Assembly: GCF_036492245.1 (NCBI RefSeq)
Contig: NZ_AP025286.1
Coordinates: 1,364,001 to 1,428,000, forward strand
Source of the DNA: Treponema bryantii
GTDB taxonomy: Bacteria > Spirochaetota > Spirochaetia > Treponematales > Treponemataceae
Length of the DNA: 64,000 nt
Reading direction: 5' to 3'
A model generated the notes under the pieces. The model ran no database searches. It had not been told where the DNA came from and was given only the letters and a program-made list of their open reading frames with translations. How positions within the stretch are numbered: position 1 is the stretch's first letter; each line of letters begins with the position of its first letter. Below, one piece after another: positions 7,964-17,839 of this stretch. Made by a program: the position numbers and the translations under genes.

Positions 7964-10900
7964 ATGAACAGTATATTTTCAAAACTTTCTAAAAATAATA
8001 CTAAAAGAAGAGGCGTTTTAACTTATATAGTTTTTTTCATAATATCAATTCTCTTCATTTCCTGTGAAAACTTTCTAAATAGTGGCGAAATTAAAGACGA
8101 ACTTGAAGAAATCATTGCCTATAATAATGCAAAAGTTGTTAATTTGAGTTTAGTTTGTGATGAAGAGGTTGGAACTCTCTTTCCGAATCAAACATATCAG
8201 GCAAGAGTTGGATATCCATTTGAGTTACAATTTATCCCCAATACAGATAATTACAAAATAAAAGATATGTCAAAAATCTTTGAAGCTGTAAGCATAAAAG
8301 ATAATTCAAGTCGTTCTGATTATGTTAAAATTGAAGCAATTGAGCAAAGTTTTGAAGATAAAAAATCCGGTGTTTATAGGGCAAATATTACCGTTATAAA
8401 AGAGGCTGATGATATAAGAATTCGTCCGCTGTGTATTTCCGTACCAAAAATTCTACAAATAACACCAGAAAACAAAAGAAATGGTGAAGATCAGGATATC
8501 CCAATAGTAATTACATTTAATAAACCAATGGATATCGAGAGTTTTGGAGATTTTTCATGTATTTCAATTGATAATTCAGTTTCAAGTGTCTGGGATTATT
8601 ATGAAATTCCAGAATTCTCAAGTGATTATACACAACTTATAATTCAGCCAAAAGAGGATAAGCTTCTGCTTCCTCCTGATGAAGATAAATCTATTGATGA
8701 AATAACAGTTAAAATTGATTCAACAGATATTAAAGACTGCGATGGTCTGACTCTTAAACAGTTTGCTCCTTATACTTTTAAGATTAACAAGACTTATGGA
8801 AATCAAAGAGTTGTGGACATTACTGTTCAATCTGATGCTGAGATGGGAGTTTTCTTAACATCGGGAAATATTTCCTGTTCTCTGGGTTATACAACGACAG
8901 TACAGTTTGAGTTGAAGAAAAATGATTATGTCTTATTAGATACTGCAAAAGTCTTAAAAGCCGTAAGTACAACAGATAACAATGAAAGTAGAGATAATTG
9001 TGTTTCATTTACAACTATAGATGTAAATGAAAAAAATCAGACTACTATATATACTATCAAAATTCGACTGATAGAAGAGGCCAGGGATATAAAGATTATT
9101 CCTAATTGTGTAAAAAAGCCTCAGCTTCCAATAATAACTCCTGAATATAATTCAAGCGGCTGCGATCAGGATACTCCAATCAAAATTTCATTTAATAAAC
9201 CTGTAGATATAACAACATTTAATTTTAATTATATCTCAATCATGAACGAGAATCAGAGTCTGAAAAATTACTTTGATACACCATATTTTTCTTCCGGTAA
9301 TACAATTCTTAATATTCCGTTAAAACAAAATACTTTAATTCTTTCTCCAGACGGAACAAAACTTCAGCTGGATATTACTGTAATACTTAATACAACAAAT
9401 CTTAGAGATTGCGATGGACTTACAATTCCTCAACCTTCAGCTCATCAGTATCGAATTAACAAAAATTTTGGAGACCAAAAGAAAGTAACAGTACTGATTC
9501 GCACTGTTGACGGTATTGGGTCATTCCTTGTGGATGGTGAAAAGGAAGGTGTTGTAGGTTACTCTCTGGGAGAATTACAATTTACAGCTGATAAAAAAGT
9601 TTGTGTATTTAAGGGGCTTGAAGCAGTAAGCAAAAATAATCCCTCTATTAGCCGAAACGACTTCGTAGAATTTACAACAATTTCAAGTAATGATGAAACA
9701 GGAGTTTATACAATTAAGGTTAGAATTCTTGAAGAAGTAAATGATATTTTGATTAGACCTAAGTATATTCTTAGGCCGGCGGTGGTTGATTATAGCCCTA
9801 AAAATACGGATTACCTTACCGTTCCAATCTATATAACATTTAATGGACCTGTAGAAGATGAATCTGTTCCAGTAGAAGAATCAGTATTTAATTATACTAA
9901 TGTTTCTATAAGATGTGAGAATCAATCAATAAACAATTGTTTTAACACTCCTGTATTAAATAATGAAAAAACAATTTTGTCACTTGTTCCAAAAACAGAC
10001 AAATTAACTGCTTTTTTTAGAGGAAAAGGATTATCTACAACTAATATAACTATATCTTTTGACTCCAGAACACAATTTAACCTGGAAAATAGTTTAGTGA
10101 AATTTGCAGAGGATAAAGCCTTGGATTTTACAATTCATTATACAGTTGAACTTGAAACTACACCTCCTCAAAAAATTAATTTTGGTGCTTCAAGAGAATG
10201 GAATTCGGGTACATCTTTACCTCAGAATACATTCTACCAGTCTGAAGAACATTTTACTTACGATGTTATAAGAGATGATATAAATCAGGATTTAGGTTAT
10301 TTAAGAGATTATACGGATGATCAAATACTTCAAAATAGAACAAAGGGAATTGTATTTATTTATGGTAAATATAAGGATACAGATTCAAATGTACAAACAA
10401 TTTCTGTAAATGAAGAATATCTTGATTCTGAAGTCCCTATTGATCCTACTAGAAATATTTCAATTGACTACAATGAAAAATCAGATGAGATTATTATGTG
10501 GCAAACAGATTCAGAAACAGGTATTACTTCCTATTGTATTAAACATGAAATACAACATGAAGATGGGGCAATACAATTAAGTGTAACTGTTTTTGATGGG
10601 TGTGGTAATTCTGCAACGACAGAGTATTTGACTATTTTTAACGTCACCAAAGTGAACTTAAGATACGCAGTACCAGTTAATGCATATTATAATCTTTATG
10701 ATTATAATGATGAGTCAAATTTTAATATGAATACATTTAAAAATAATGTAAAGAATATAAAACTTATATATGATTCATATGGTTATGAAGACTTGATATA
10801 TGAAGATAACATCTTCTGTGCTTATTATGGAGACAGAGAATTTGATCCGGAAGGAATATTTACAAAAGTAGAATGTGAATATATGGATGATTCCTCTGAA

Positions 10901-12478
10901 CTTAGAACATTACCAATGACAAAATCTGACCAAAATGAATATCCAGATGCAAAAATTTGGAATTGTGATTTGATTAATGTTGAACATGTAAATGGTCTTA
11001 AAATCAAAATAAATGTCGAGGATGATTTAGGAAACATAGGTTCTGAAGAATATATTTTCCCATCAGAACGAAAATTAGAAAGCGTAGTAACTAACGGCAA
11101 TACAAAAACTGTCCGATTATCAACAGTTCCTGATACACCTGATTGTGGCTTGATAATTTACAAAGGAATTAACGAAAGCGACAATGCCTGGAAAGCCCTT
11201 ACAATTTATAGTGAGTTTACTATTGAAAAAGGTTATGAATATCATTATATATCAACTGACTCATGGTATTTTACAAGTGAATTAAGCTCTAAGTATACTT
11301 ATGATTCAGATTTTTCTATTCCTGATTATGTTATTGACTTAGAGGAAGAACCAGAATTAGAACCAGCAGAAAATGGAAAATATAATATCAATGTCACAAT
11401 ACCTCAAGAAGCATGGAATTATTATGATAACATTTTCGTAAAACATAGTTATGGATCGGGATCATATTATTATTATTTTGAACCATATGATACTCATAGA
11501 ACAATAACTACCTATACAACTACTTTATTTAGATATGACAATACAATTACTTTATTTGGAGAAAAAAATAATAAATGTAAGCAGGGAAATTCAATAACTT
11601 TTAAATTAACAGATTCAAAATATGATAATATACCACCACGCACAACCGATTCTCAAGCTTGGCATGACCCTGATGATATAACTCATTATAATATTTTATT
11701 ATTTGAAGAACCCACTAAATTACAGTCTGTTACTTTCAATGGAAAACCATATGGCTTTACAAAGTATGATAATAACGGGCGATACAAGGTTTCATTAAAT
11801 TTATACGATTGTATTGATTATACAATACCTGAGCAACCACGTTACAATTTTACACTTACAGCAACCGATGAGGCAAATAATACATCCGAAATTATTTTTA
11901 ATGAATATATATCCAGAACAGAAACTCCGATAGTTCAAACAAAAACTTCTTCCACCCCTTCCACCTGGACCTTTAGAAATAGCAAGATGGTTGGAGGCGT
12001 AATAATATATACTTTTAATAATAATTCAAAAATATGGAATCGATATACGTATTCTTTTAGTACTTATACCAGAACTTATTCATCAACTTCACCAATATTC
12101 TTAAAGGTTACAAGTGAATTTGGCCCTCCAAAATATTATTACTATAATAATAGTTCTAATTTTTCAAATTCTGGCAAATATGATTATATTTTACCAAATG
12201 GTTCTGCAAAAGATTCTGTTGTTATTTCTTCAGATGCACCTGTATATATTCATACCGTTGTTTCTTCTTATCCTTATGAAACCTGTAAAAATTGGACTGT
12301 AGATGACTGGGAATTCTATAAAAAAACTTTAGGTGATGAACAATTTAATTTTTCAGGACACGATCAACAGAAATACAACATTCCTTTTGATGATATCAAT
12401 AAGGGTGAGTCTTATGTTGTAATTGCCCATTTTGCCGACGGAACTTCTGCAATGAGCGATGTAATGTTAAAAAATTAG
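7964..12478 (+). CDS. Giant repeat-containing lipoprotein
   Basis: 1504 residues. The signal has a long basic n-region (KLSKNNTKRRG), a hydrophobic core and lipobox FISC with Cys 34. Residues about 56-740 hold three tandem units of about 225 residues. Each begins with a V..L..DG.G.F....YS...QF region, passes through AVS...SR.D.V.F and GVYTIKVRI.EE..DI.IRP, and ends in an Ig-like (SbsA/Big_5-like) half with the IVITFNKPMD signature and DCDGLTL. The remaining ~760 residues are beta-rich, Tyr/Asn-rich and without recognised motifs. It is strongly AT-rich. An outer-surface adhesin or sugar-binding role is possible but unproven. A GGAG precedes the ATG at 9 bases. Confidence 0.85.
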   Translation: MNSIFSKLSKNNTKRRGVLTYIVFFIISILFISCENFLNSGEIKDELEEIIAYNNAKVVNLSLVCDEEVGTLFPNQTYQARVGYPFELQFIPNTDNYKIKDMSKIFEAVSIKDNSSRSDYVKIEAIEQSFEDKKSGVYRANITVIKEADDIRIRPLCISVPKILQITPENKRNGEDQDIPIVITFNKPMDIESFGDFSCISIDNSVSSVWDYYEIPEFSSDYTQLIIQPKEDKLLLPPDEDKSIDEITVKIDSTDIKDCDGLTLKQFAPYTFKINKTYGNQRVVDITVQSDAEMGVFLTSGNISCSLGYTTTVQFELKKNDYVLLDTAKVLKAVSTTDNNESRDNCVSFTTIDVNEKNQTTIYTIKIRLIEEARDIKIIPNCVKKPQLPIITPEYNSSGCDQDTPIKISFNKPVDITTFNFNYISIMNENQSLKNYFDTPYFSSGNTILNIPLKQNTLILSPDGTKLQLDITVILNTTNLRDCDGLTIPQPSAHQYRINKNFGDQKKVTVLIRTVDGIGSFLVDGEKEGVVGYSLGELQFTADKKVCVFKGLEAVSKNNPSISRNDFVEFTTISSNDETGVYTIKVRILEEVNDILIRPKYILRPAVVDYSPKNTDYLTVPIYITFNGPVEDESVPVEESVFNYTNVSIRCENQSINNCFNTPVLNNEKTILSLVPKTDKLTAFFRGKGLSTTNITISFDSRTQFNLENSLVKFAEDKALDFTIHYTVELETTPPQKINFGASREWNSGTSLPQNTFYQSEEHFTYDVIRDDINQDLGYLRDYTDDQILQNRTKGIVFIYGKYKDTDSNVQTISVNEEYLDSEVPIDPTRNISIDYNEKSDEIIMWQTDSETGITSYCIKHEIQHEDGAIQLSVTVFDGCGNSATTEYLTIFNVTKVNLRYAVPVNAYYNLYDYNDESNFNMNTFKNNVKNIKLIYDSYGYEDLIYEDNIFCAYYGDREFDPEGIFTKVECEYMDDSSELRTLPMTKSDQNEYPDAKIWNCDLINVEHVNGLKIKINVEDDLGNIGSEEYIFPSERKLESVVTNGNTKTVRLSTVPDTPDCGLIIYKGINESDNAWKALTIYSEFTIEKGYEYHYISTDSWYFTSELSSKYTYDSDFSIPDYVIDLEEEPELEPAENGKYNINVTIPQEAWNYYDNIFVKHSYGSGSYYYYFEPYDTHRTITTYTTTLFRYDNTITLFGEKNNKCKQGNSITFKLTDSKYDNIPPRTTDSQAWHDPDDITHYNILLFEEPTKLQSVTFNGKPYGFTKYDNNGRYKVSLNLYDCIDYTIPEQPRYNFTLTATDEANNTSEIIFNEYISRTETPIVQTKTSSTPSTWTFRNSKMVGGVIIYTFNNNSKIWNRYTYSFSTYTRTYSSTSPIFLKVTSEFGPPKYYYYNNSSNFSNSGKYDYILPNGSAKDSVVISSDAPVYIHTVVSSYPYETCKNWTVDDWEFYKKTLGDEQFNFSGHDQQKYNIPFDDINKGESYVVIAHFADGTSAMSDVMLKN

Positions 12479-12485
12479 TTATTTG

Positions 12486-12607
12486 GTATGGTGCTATCCT
12501 GGGGATAGGGGCGTTGCGGGGCCTCCCGCAGAGAGGGTAGCGGAAAAGACCGGAGCGAACGGAGTGAGTGAGGACTTTGGAGCGCAGGGAGAGGCTTCTC
12601 CCTCCTA
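12486..12607. repeat. GC-rich intergenic block with repeat-like wording
   Basis: About 120 bases rich in G, C and A sit abruptly between the AT-rich lipoprotein gene and the rimP promoter. It contains GGAGCGAACGGAGTGAGTGA (12552), which recurs nearly unchanged at 27671 inside the tRNA-Val cassette. A small hairpin GGGAGA/TCTCCC (12587-12602) ends it. The ORF that crosses it has no coding character. It looks like a dispersed repeat. Confidence 0.55.
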
Positions 12608-12615
12608 TAAAAAGA

Positions 12616-12644
12616 TTGACAAAAATTTACTTTTCTTCTATATT
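12616..12644 (+). promoter_or_regulatory. Sigma-70-type promoter of the rimP-nusA-infB-rbfA operon
   Basis: TTGACA-N17-TATATT, nearly consensus. Predicted start is near 12651, giving a leader of about 98 bases before rimP. Confidence 0.85.
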
Positions 12645-12670
12645 GTAATAGTCAGTTTAATATAAATATT

Positions 12671-12704
12671 AAAAAGACTCGTGAGGCCCACGGGTCTTTT
12701 TTAT
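12671..12704 (+). terminator. Intrinsic terminator / attenuator in the rimP leader
   Basis: Stem GACTCGTG/CACGGGTC (8 pairs, one G-U) with loop AGGCC, flanked by A5 and T6. It lies between the promoter at 12616 and rimP, so it must be read through for the operon to be expressed. NusA, encoded second in this operon, acts at such hairpins, so feedback control is plausible (inference). Confidence 0.75.
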
Positions 12705-12748
12705 TGCCAGAAACCGGTTTTTGAGAGCCGGCGGATTAAAAAGGATTT

Positions 12749-13210
12749 ATGGAATACACATCTTACAAAAGCATTAAGTATTATGATGAATGTGCTGCTC
12801 TTGTTGAGGGAATGGGCTTTAAGCTTGTTGATTTGAAGATTGTTCCTTCTAAGACTACCACAAAGATTTCTGCAATGATTGCTTCAACTGAGCCGGATGG
12901 TAATATTGGAGTTAATGATTGCGCAAAGGTTCACCGTGTTCTTCTTCCACGCCTCGAAGCACTGCTTGGAACTGAAGATACTATGATGGAACTTACAAGC
13001 CCTGGTATTGAGCACAATATTAAAAATGCGGCAGAGTTCGGAGTGTTTGCCGGACGTGCTGTTCGTGTCTGGGATAAGACTGTTACTGACTGGGTTAGCG
13101 GTAAGATTCTTTCTGCAGATGATAAACAGGTAACTTTGGAAGCAGAGGATGGAAAATCTTTCTCTGTTTCTTATGAAAATATTGCGAAAGCAAAATTTGA
13201 CTATAACTAA
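12749..13210 (+). CDS. rimP: Ribosome maturation factor RimP
   Basis: 153 residues, the usual length. RimP helps late assembly of the 30S subunit. The N-terminal domain carries GMGFKLVDLKIVPSK and GNIGVNDCAKVHRVLLPRLEAL. The hallmark ELTSPGIEHNIKNAAEFGVFAGRAVRVW follows at about 80-108, where SPG is the family signature. The C-terminal domain is an SH3-like barrel (GKILSADDKQVTLEAEDG). An AAGGAT lies 4 bases before the ATG. It is first of four co-directional genes, with 38 bases to nusA, the conserved bacterial order. Confidence 0.95.
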   Translation: MEYTSYKSIKYYDECAALVEGMGFKLVDLKIVPSKTTTKISAMIASTEPDGNIGVNDCAKVHRVLLPRLEALLGTEDTMMELTSPGIEHNIKNAAEFGVFAGRAVRVWDKTVTDWVSGKILSADDKQVTLEAEDGKSFSVSYENIAKAKFDYN

Positions 13211-13248
13211 GACAATTATTTAGGGAAATAATTCCCGAGGAGTTGAAG

Positions 13249-14745
13249 ATGTCAGAAATGGCAGAGGCAATCCGAGCGTTGATTTCGGAAAAAGGTTATT
13301 CAGAGGATTCTGTAAAACAGACTATTGAAAAGGCTCTGAAGGCTGCTTATAAACGCACTTATGGTGATGATGAGAATGCAATTGTAAAATTCAATGATGA
13401 TATGTCGGATGTTTCAATTTATTCACGTAAGGTTGTTGTAGACGGTGTTTACGACCCTGTTAAGGAAATTGAACTTGAAGATGCAAGAAAACTTGCTGGA
13501 GACGAAGTTGAAGAGGGTGATGAGATTGATATTCTTGAAGACCCTAAAACTTTTGACCGTTCGGCTGTTACTGTTGGAAAGCAGACTGCTCACCAGGGAT
13601 TGAACGAAACTTATAAGACATCACTGATGAACGAATATAAAGACAAAATTGGTGAAATGATTATCGGATATCACCAGCGCGAACGCAATGGAAATATCTT
13701 TGTTGACCTTGGAAATGCAGGTCGTATTGAAGGTTTCCTTCCAACAAAATATCAGTCAAAGCTTGAGATTTATGAAAAGGGAGACAGAATTAAGGCTCTT
13801 ATCGTAGACGTTAAGCCAACAAATACTGGTATTCAGCTTGTTCTTTCAAGAAGCGATACAAAGCTTGTAAGCTCTATTCTTGAAAAAGAAGTTCCAGAAA
13901 TTGCTGACGGAACTGTTGAAATTAACAGAATCGTTCGCGATGCAGGTTACAGAACAAAGATTGCTGTTTCTTCTGCTCGTGAAGAGGTTGATCCTGTTGG
14001 AGCTTGTGTTGGTCTTCGTGGTGTTCGTATTCAGAATGTTATCCGCGAACTTATGAACGAAAAAATCGACGTTCTTAAGTGGGATGCTGATCCAGCTGTA
14101 TTCATTAAGAATGCACTTTCACCAGCTCAGGTTGAACGTGTAATTATTACTGATGCAGACAAGAAACAGGCTCTCGCAATTGTTGAAGATTCTCAGTTCT
14201 CTCTTGCAATCGGTCGCCAGGGACAGAATGTTCGCCTTGCAAACCGCTTGTGTGACTGGAATATCGATGTTAAGACTATTGAACAGGCTGAAGAACTTGA
14301 TCTTTCTTCATTCAACACTGTTCAGAATGCACGTAACCTGTTCAACGACGAGGCTGTTGAAGAGATTTCTAAGATTTCTGAGCTTCCTGGAGTTGATGCT
14401 GAAGTTGCAGCTCTTCTTAAGGCTGCTGGAATTGAAGAGTTCCAGGACTTCGTTGAAGCTTATGATAATGGCACAATTAATGTAGAAGGAGTTTCTAAAG
14501 AAGCTCTTGATAAGATAAACGAACTTATCAATGAAAATGTAGAGTTCGTAGAGGAAGATGAATCTGATGCATCTGAAGCTCCTGCAGAAGAGGCTGCTGC
14601 TCAGCCAGAAGCTCCAGCAAGCGAAGAAGCTGCTGCAGAAGAGGAAGAAGAATACTTCTGTCCTGAATGTGGTGCAAAGATTACTTTGGATATGACTCAC
14701 TGTCCAAATTGTGGCGTTGAGTTTGAGTTTGAAGTAGAGGAATAA
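13249..14745 (+). CDS. nusA: Transcription termination/antitermination protein NusA with C-terminal zinc ribbon
   Basis: 498 residues. The start is ATG 13249, with GGAG 6 bases upstream; the TTG two codons earlier is not needed. Domains in order: RNA-polymerase-binding N-domain (1-125), S1 (about 134-200, GNIFVDLGNAGRIEGFLP), KH1 (about 235-300, DPVGACVGLRGVRIQNVIREL) and KH2 (about 305-345, AIGRQGQNVRLANRL). A helical acidic-repeat-like domain follows (LPGVDAEVAALLKAAGIEEFQDF). An Ala/Glu-rich linker then leads to CPEC-X10-CPNC, with Cys at 471, 474, 485 and 488: a zinc ribbon not found in the E. coli protein. NusA modulates pausing, termination and antitermination, and its gene lies behind a leader hairpin it could act on. 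Confidence 0.95.
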   Translation: MSEMAEAIRALISEKGYSEDSVKQTIEKALKAAYKRTYGDDENAIVKFNDDMSDVSIYSRKVVVDGVYDPVKEIELEDARKLAGDEVEEGDEIDILEDPKTFDRSAVTVGKQTAHQGLNETYKTSLMNEYKDKIGEMIIGYHQRERNGNIFVDLGNAGRIEGFLPTKYQSKLEIYEKGDRIKALIVDVKPTNTGIQLVLSRSDTKLVSSILEKEVPEIADGTVEINRIVRDAGYRTKIAVSSAREEVDPVGACVGLRGVRIQNVIRELMNEKIDVLKWDADPAVFIKNALSPAQVERVIITDADKKQALAIVEDSQFSLAIGRQGQNVRLANRLCDWNIDVKTIEQAEELDLSSFNTVQNARNLFNDEAVEEISKISELPGVDAEVAALLKAAGIEEFQDFVEAYDNGTINVEGVSKEALDKINELINENVEFVEEDESDASEAPAEEAAAQPEAPASEEAAAEEEEEYFCPECGAKITLDMTHCPNCGVEFEFEVEE

Positions 14746-14763
14746 GGAAGGTAGAAGATAATA

Positions 14764-17409
14764 ATGGCTGAAGAAAACGAAAAAAAGCCCGGATTTGTAG
14801 TGCATAAGAAACAGCAGGATTCAACTCCTGCCGCAGCTCCTGAAAAGAAGAAGGTAGTTGTTGTAAAAAAGAAGGCACCTGCAGCTCCACAGACAAATAC
14901 ACAACCTCAGGGACAGGCTGGTCAGTCAGGCGGAAATGGACAGAAGCATGTTGTCGTTAAGAAGAATGATAATGCGGCTCCTGCACAGCATAAACCAGAA
15001 TCTAAGCCAGCTGGTAATGGAACAAAACCTGAAGGTGCTAAGCCTCGTGCTTTTGAATTAAACTCAGCTCGCCCAAATGTAAAGGCTGGTAATCTTTCAG
15101 ATAAGCCTAGACAGGGTGGATATAACCGCGACAGAAACGGAAACGGTCAGGGCGGATATAATCGCGGCGGTCAGGGAGGACAGGGTGGCTACAACCGTGA
15201 CAGAAATGGTCAGGGCGGTGGCTTCAGCGGCTCTCAGGCTCGTCAGAATTATCAGAACCGCGACCGCGATAACAACGGCCAGGGCGGACGTCAGGGCGGT
15301 TTCAACCGCGGCGGACAAGGTGGCCAGGGCGGATTTAACCGCGGTGGTCAGGGAGGCCAGGGGGGCTTCAACCGTGGCGGCCAGGGCGGACAGGGAGGCT
15401 TTAGACCTCGTACAGGCGGAATGGGCGGTGCAGCTCCAGTTCCTCCAGTAGATCAGTCACGCCAGCCAGCTAAAAAGGCATTTAAAGGCAAAAAACAGAT
15501 ATATAACCGCAAGGATGAAGAGCAGTACGATGATAACCTCTTTGGTCAGAAGAAGAAGGTTGAAACTCCAGCTTCTGTAGTACCAAAGTCAATCGATATC
15601 ATGGAAACTATTTCGGTTTCTGATCTTGCACGTAAGATGAATCTTAAGGCAAGTGAAGTTATCGGAAAGCTTATGGGCATGGGTATGATGGTTACAATTA
15701 CCCAGTCTATCGATTCTGATACTGCAACTCTTCTTGCTGCAGAATATGGCTGTGAGGTTCACCTCGTAAGCCTTTATGATGAAACTGTAATTGAAAGCGA
15801 AAAGGATGATGGTGTAGAACTTCTTCCACGTCCTCCAATTGTAACTGTAATGGGACACGTAGACCATGGTAAAACAAAGACTTTGGATGCTATTCGCCAT
15901 GCAAACGTTGCTGCCGGAGAAGCTGGTGGTATTACTCAGTCTATCGGTGCTTACTCAGTTTCAACTCCTAAGGGAAAAATTACATTCCTTGATACACCAG
16001 GTCACGAAGCATTTACTATGATGCGTGCACGTGGTGCTCAGGTAACAGATATCGTAGTTCTTGTAGTAGCTGCTGATGATGGTGTTATGCCTCAGACTAT
16101 GGAAGCTATTGCTCATGCTAAGGACGCTAAGGTTCCTATCATCGTTGCTGTAAACAAGGTTGATAAGCCTGAAGCTAACCCGGACCGTGTTAAGACTCAG
16201 CTTTCTGAGCAGGGACTTACTCCGGAAGAATGGGGTGGAGATACTCAGTATGTACACATCTCTGCTCTTAAGAAAGAAGGTATTGATGATCTTCTTGACG
16301 CAATTCTTCTTCAGGCAGAAATGCTTGAGCTTAAGGCTAACTACGAATGCCGTGCAGAAGGTAAGATTCTTGAATCTCGCGTAGATCAGGGACGCGGTGT
16401 TGTTTCAACTGTTGTTGTACAGCGTGGTACTCTCAAACAGGGAGATCCATTCGTTGCCGGTATTTACTCTGGACGCGTACGTGCTATGTTTGATGACAGA
16501 GGACGCCGTATTCAGGAAGCTGGTCCTTCAACTCCTGTTGAAGTTCTTGGTATGGAAGAAATGCCAAATGCGGGCGACCCATTCCAGGTAACAGAGAGCG
16601 AAAAGGATGCTCGCGCTATTTCAAGCAAGCGTCAGGAACTCAAGCGCTTCGAAGCTGCTAAGGCTGTTAAGAAGACAACTCTTGATACTCTGTTCAGCGA
16701 TATTAAAGACAGCGAAGTTAAAGAACTTAAGGTTATCATTAAGGCAGATCTTCAGGGATCGGCAGAAGCCCTCAAGTCTTCTTTGGAAAAGCTTTCTACT
16801 CGCGAAATACGCCTTTCTGTTATTCACTCAAGTGCGGGTGCTATCAACGAATCAGACGTTACTCTTGCTGCGGCTGACTCAAATGCAATTATCATTGGTT
16901 TCAATGTACGTCCGACACCTAAAGCAAAAACTCTTGCTGAGCAGGAACAGGTTGAAATCAGAAAATATAATATCATCTACAAGTGTGTTGAAGAAGTTCA
17001 GCAGGCTATGGAAGGTATGCTCCAGCCGGATACAAAAGAAGAAGTTATCGGTCAGGTGGAAGTACGCAATACATTCAAGGTACCAAAGGTTGGCGTAATT
17101 GCCGGTTGTTCTGTATCAGAAGGTATTGTACGCCGCACTTCAAGTGTAAACCTTGTTCGTGATGGTATTGTTATCTTCACTGGTAAGATTTCTTCCCTCA
17201 AGCGCTTTAAGGATGATGCCAAGGAAGTTTCTACTGGTTATGAATGTGGTATCGGCTTAGAGAACTGGCAGGATATCCAGGTTGGTGACCGTCTCGAAGT
17301 ATTCGAGATCATCGAAGTTGCTAAGAAACTTGGTAAGACTATTGCCGAAGAAGAAGCTGAGGCTGCAAAACGTAATGTAACTGCAAGTGGTTCAGAAGGA
17401 GCTCAGTAA
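14764..17409 (+). CDS. infB: Translation initiation factor IF-2 with Gly/Arg-rich N-terminus
   Basis: 881 residues. IF-2 is the GTPase that brings fMet-tRNA to the 30S subunit and promotes 50S joining. The first ~270 residues are disordered: Lys/Pro/Gln-rich, then an RGG-like stretch (about 117-222) of repeating [13 protein letters not shown] and [11 protein letters not shown] conserved IF2-N element ([21 protein letters not shown]) precedes the G domain: G1 GHVDHGKT (364-371), G2 [11 protein letters not shown]3 DTPGHEAF, G4 NKVDKP and G5 SALKKEG. Domains II-IV follow, including the tRNA-binding C-terminus. The last base of its TAA is the first base of the rbfA ATG. The RGG-like extension is the only unusual part. 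Confidence 0.97.
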   Translation: MAEENEKKPGFVVHKKQQDSTPAAAPEKKKVVVVKKKAPAAPQTNTQPQGQAGQSGGNGQKHVVVKKNDNAAPAQHKPESKPAGNGTKPEGAKPRAFELNSARPNVKAGNLSDKPRQGGYNRDRNGNGQGGYNRGGQGGQGGYNRDRNGQGGGFSGSQARQNYQNRDRDNNGQGGRQGGFNRGGQGGQGGFNRGGQGGQGGFNRGGQGGQGGFRPRTGGMGGAAPVPPVDQSRQPAKKAFKGKKQIYNRKDEEQYDDNLFGQKKKVETPASVVPKSIDIMETISVSDLARKMNLKASEVIGKLMGMGMMVTITQSIDSDTATLLAAEYGCEVHLVSLYDETVIESEKDDGVELLPRPPIVTVMGHVDHGKTKTLDAIRHANVAAGEAGGITQSIGAYSVSTPKGKITFLDTPGHEAFTMMRARGAQVTDIVVLVVAADDGVMPQTMEAIAHAKDAKVPIIVAVNKVDKPEANPDRVKTQLSEQGLTPEEWGGDTQYVHISALKKEGIDDLLDAILLQAEMLELKANYECRAEGKILESRVDQGRGVVSTVVVQRGTLKQGDPFVAGIYSGRVRAMFDDRGRRIQEAGPSTPVEVLGMEEMPNAGDPFQVTESEKDARAISSKRQELKRFEAAKAVKKTTLDTLFSDIKDSEVKELKVIIKADLQGSAEALKSSLEKLSTREIRLSVIHSSAGAINESDVTLAAADSNAIIIGFNVRPTPKAKTLAEQEQVEIRKYNIIYKCVEEVQQAMEGMLQPDTKEEVIGQVEVRNTFKVPKVGVIAGCSVSEGIVRRTSSVNLVRDGIVIFTGKISSLKRFKDDAKEVSTGYECGIGLENWQDIQVGDRLEVFEIIEVAKKLGKTIAEEEAEAAKRNVTASGSEGAQ
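15112..15430 (+). repeat. Degenerate in-frame repeats coding the Gly/Arg/Gln/Asn-rich part of IF-2
   Basis: GGCGGTCAGGGAGGACAGGG-like 24-30 base units recur at least five times, keeping the reading frame. Such tracts expand and shrink by slippage or recombination, so length may vary between strains. Confidence 0.8.
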
Positions 17410-17792
17410 TGGGACAGTATCGTATTCAAAGACTGAATGACCAGCTCCGCGATGAGATTTCCCAGTTGATTCTGCGTGGAGAAGTAAAAGATCCACGCGT
17501 TTCAACCTTTTTGAGCATCAACCGTGTTGAAGTTACAAGCGACTTAAGCTACGCAAAAGTTTACGTATCTTCTTTCTTGCCTGATAATCAGGTAGGAAAG
17601 GGAGTAGACGGTCTTAATGCAGCAGCAGGCTTCATTCAGCGTGAAATTGCAAAAAAACTTAGAATCCGCCAGTTCCCAAAACTTCAGTTCCACGTAGACG
17701 CAGGCATGAAAGCCGGCTTCGAAATGGTTCAGAAACTTAATGAACTGGAAAAAGAAGAAAAAGAAAGAGAAACTTCTTCTTCTGAAGAATAA
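17409..17792 (+). CDS. rbfA: 30S ribosome-binding factor RbfA
   Basis: 127 residues, typical. RbfA is a KH-fold factor needed for 16S rRNA 5'-end maturation and cold growth. Signatures: RIQRLNDQLRDEISQLI at the N-terminus, VKDPRVSTFLSINRVEVTSDLSYAKVYVS (about 26-54), and RQFPKLQFHVDAGMKAGFEMVQKLNEL near the end, close to the common P.L.F..D family ending. The Glu/Lys-rich tail is not conserved. The ATG overlaps the infB stop by one base, so translation is coupled. A strong terminator follows at once, closing the operon. Confidence 0.95.
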   Translation: MGQYRIQRLNDQLRDEISQLILRGEVKDPRVSTFLSINRVEVTSDLSYAKVYVSSFLPDNQVGKGVDGLNAAAGFIQREIAKKLRIRQFPKLQFHVDAGMKAGFEMVQKLNELEKEEKERETSSSEE

Positions 17793-17795
17793 ATA

Positions 17796-17826
17796 AAAAA
17801 AGCTGCCAGATGGCAGCTTTTTTTAT
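17796..17826. terminator. Terminator after rbfA, usable from both sides
   Basis: AAGCTGCC-AGAT-GGCAGCTT, a perfect 8-base stem, with an A run before and a T run after. It lies between convergent rbfA and the gene at 17840, so it can serve both. Confidence 0.9.
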
Positions 17827-17839
17827 TGGTATCTATTGC

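Noticed and set aside
12483-12665. 60-residue ORF after the giant lipoprotein
   Set aside because: It crosses the GC-rich repeat block and the rimP promoter, has no ribosome site and no protein-like pattern.
15097-15451. ORFs on other frames of the IF-2 repeat tract, and the tract itself as a CRISPR-like array
   Set aside because: The repeats are in frame with infB and have no unique spacers; the alternative frames are low-complexity shadows.
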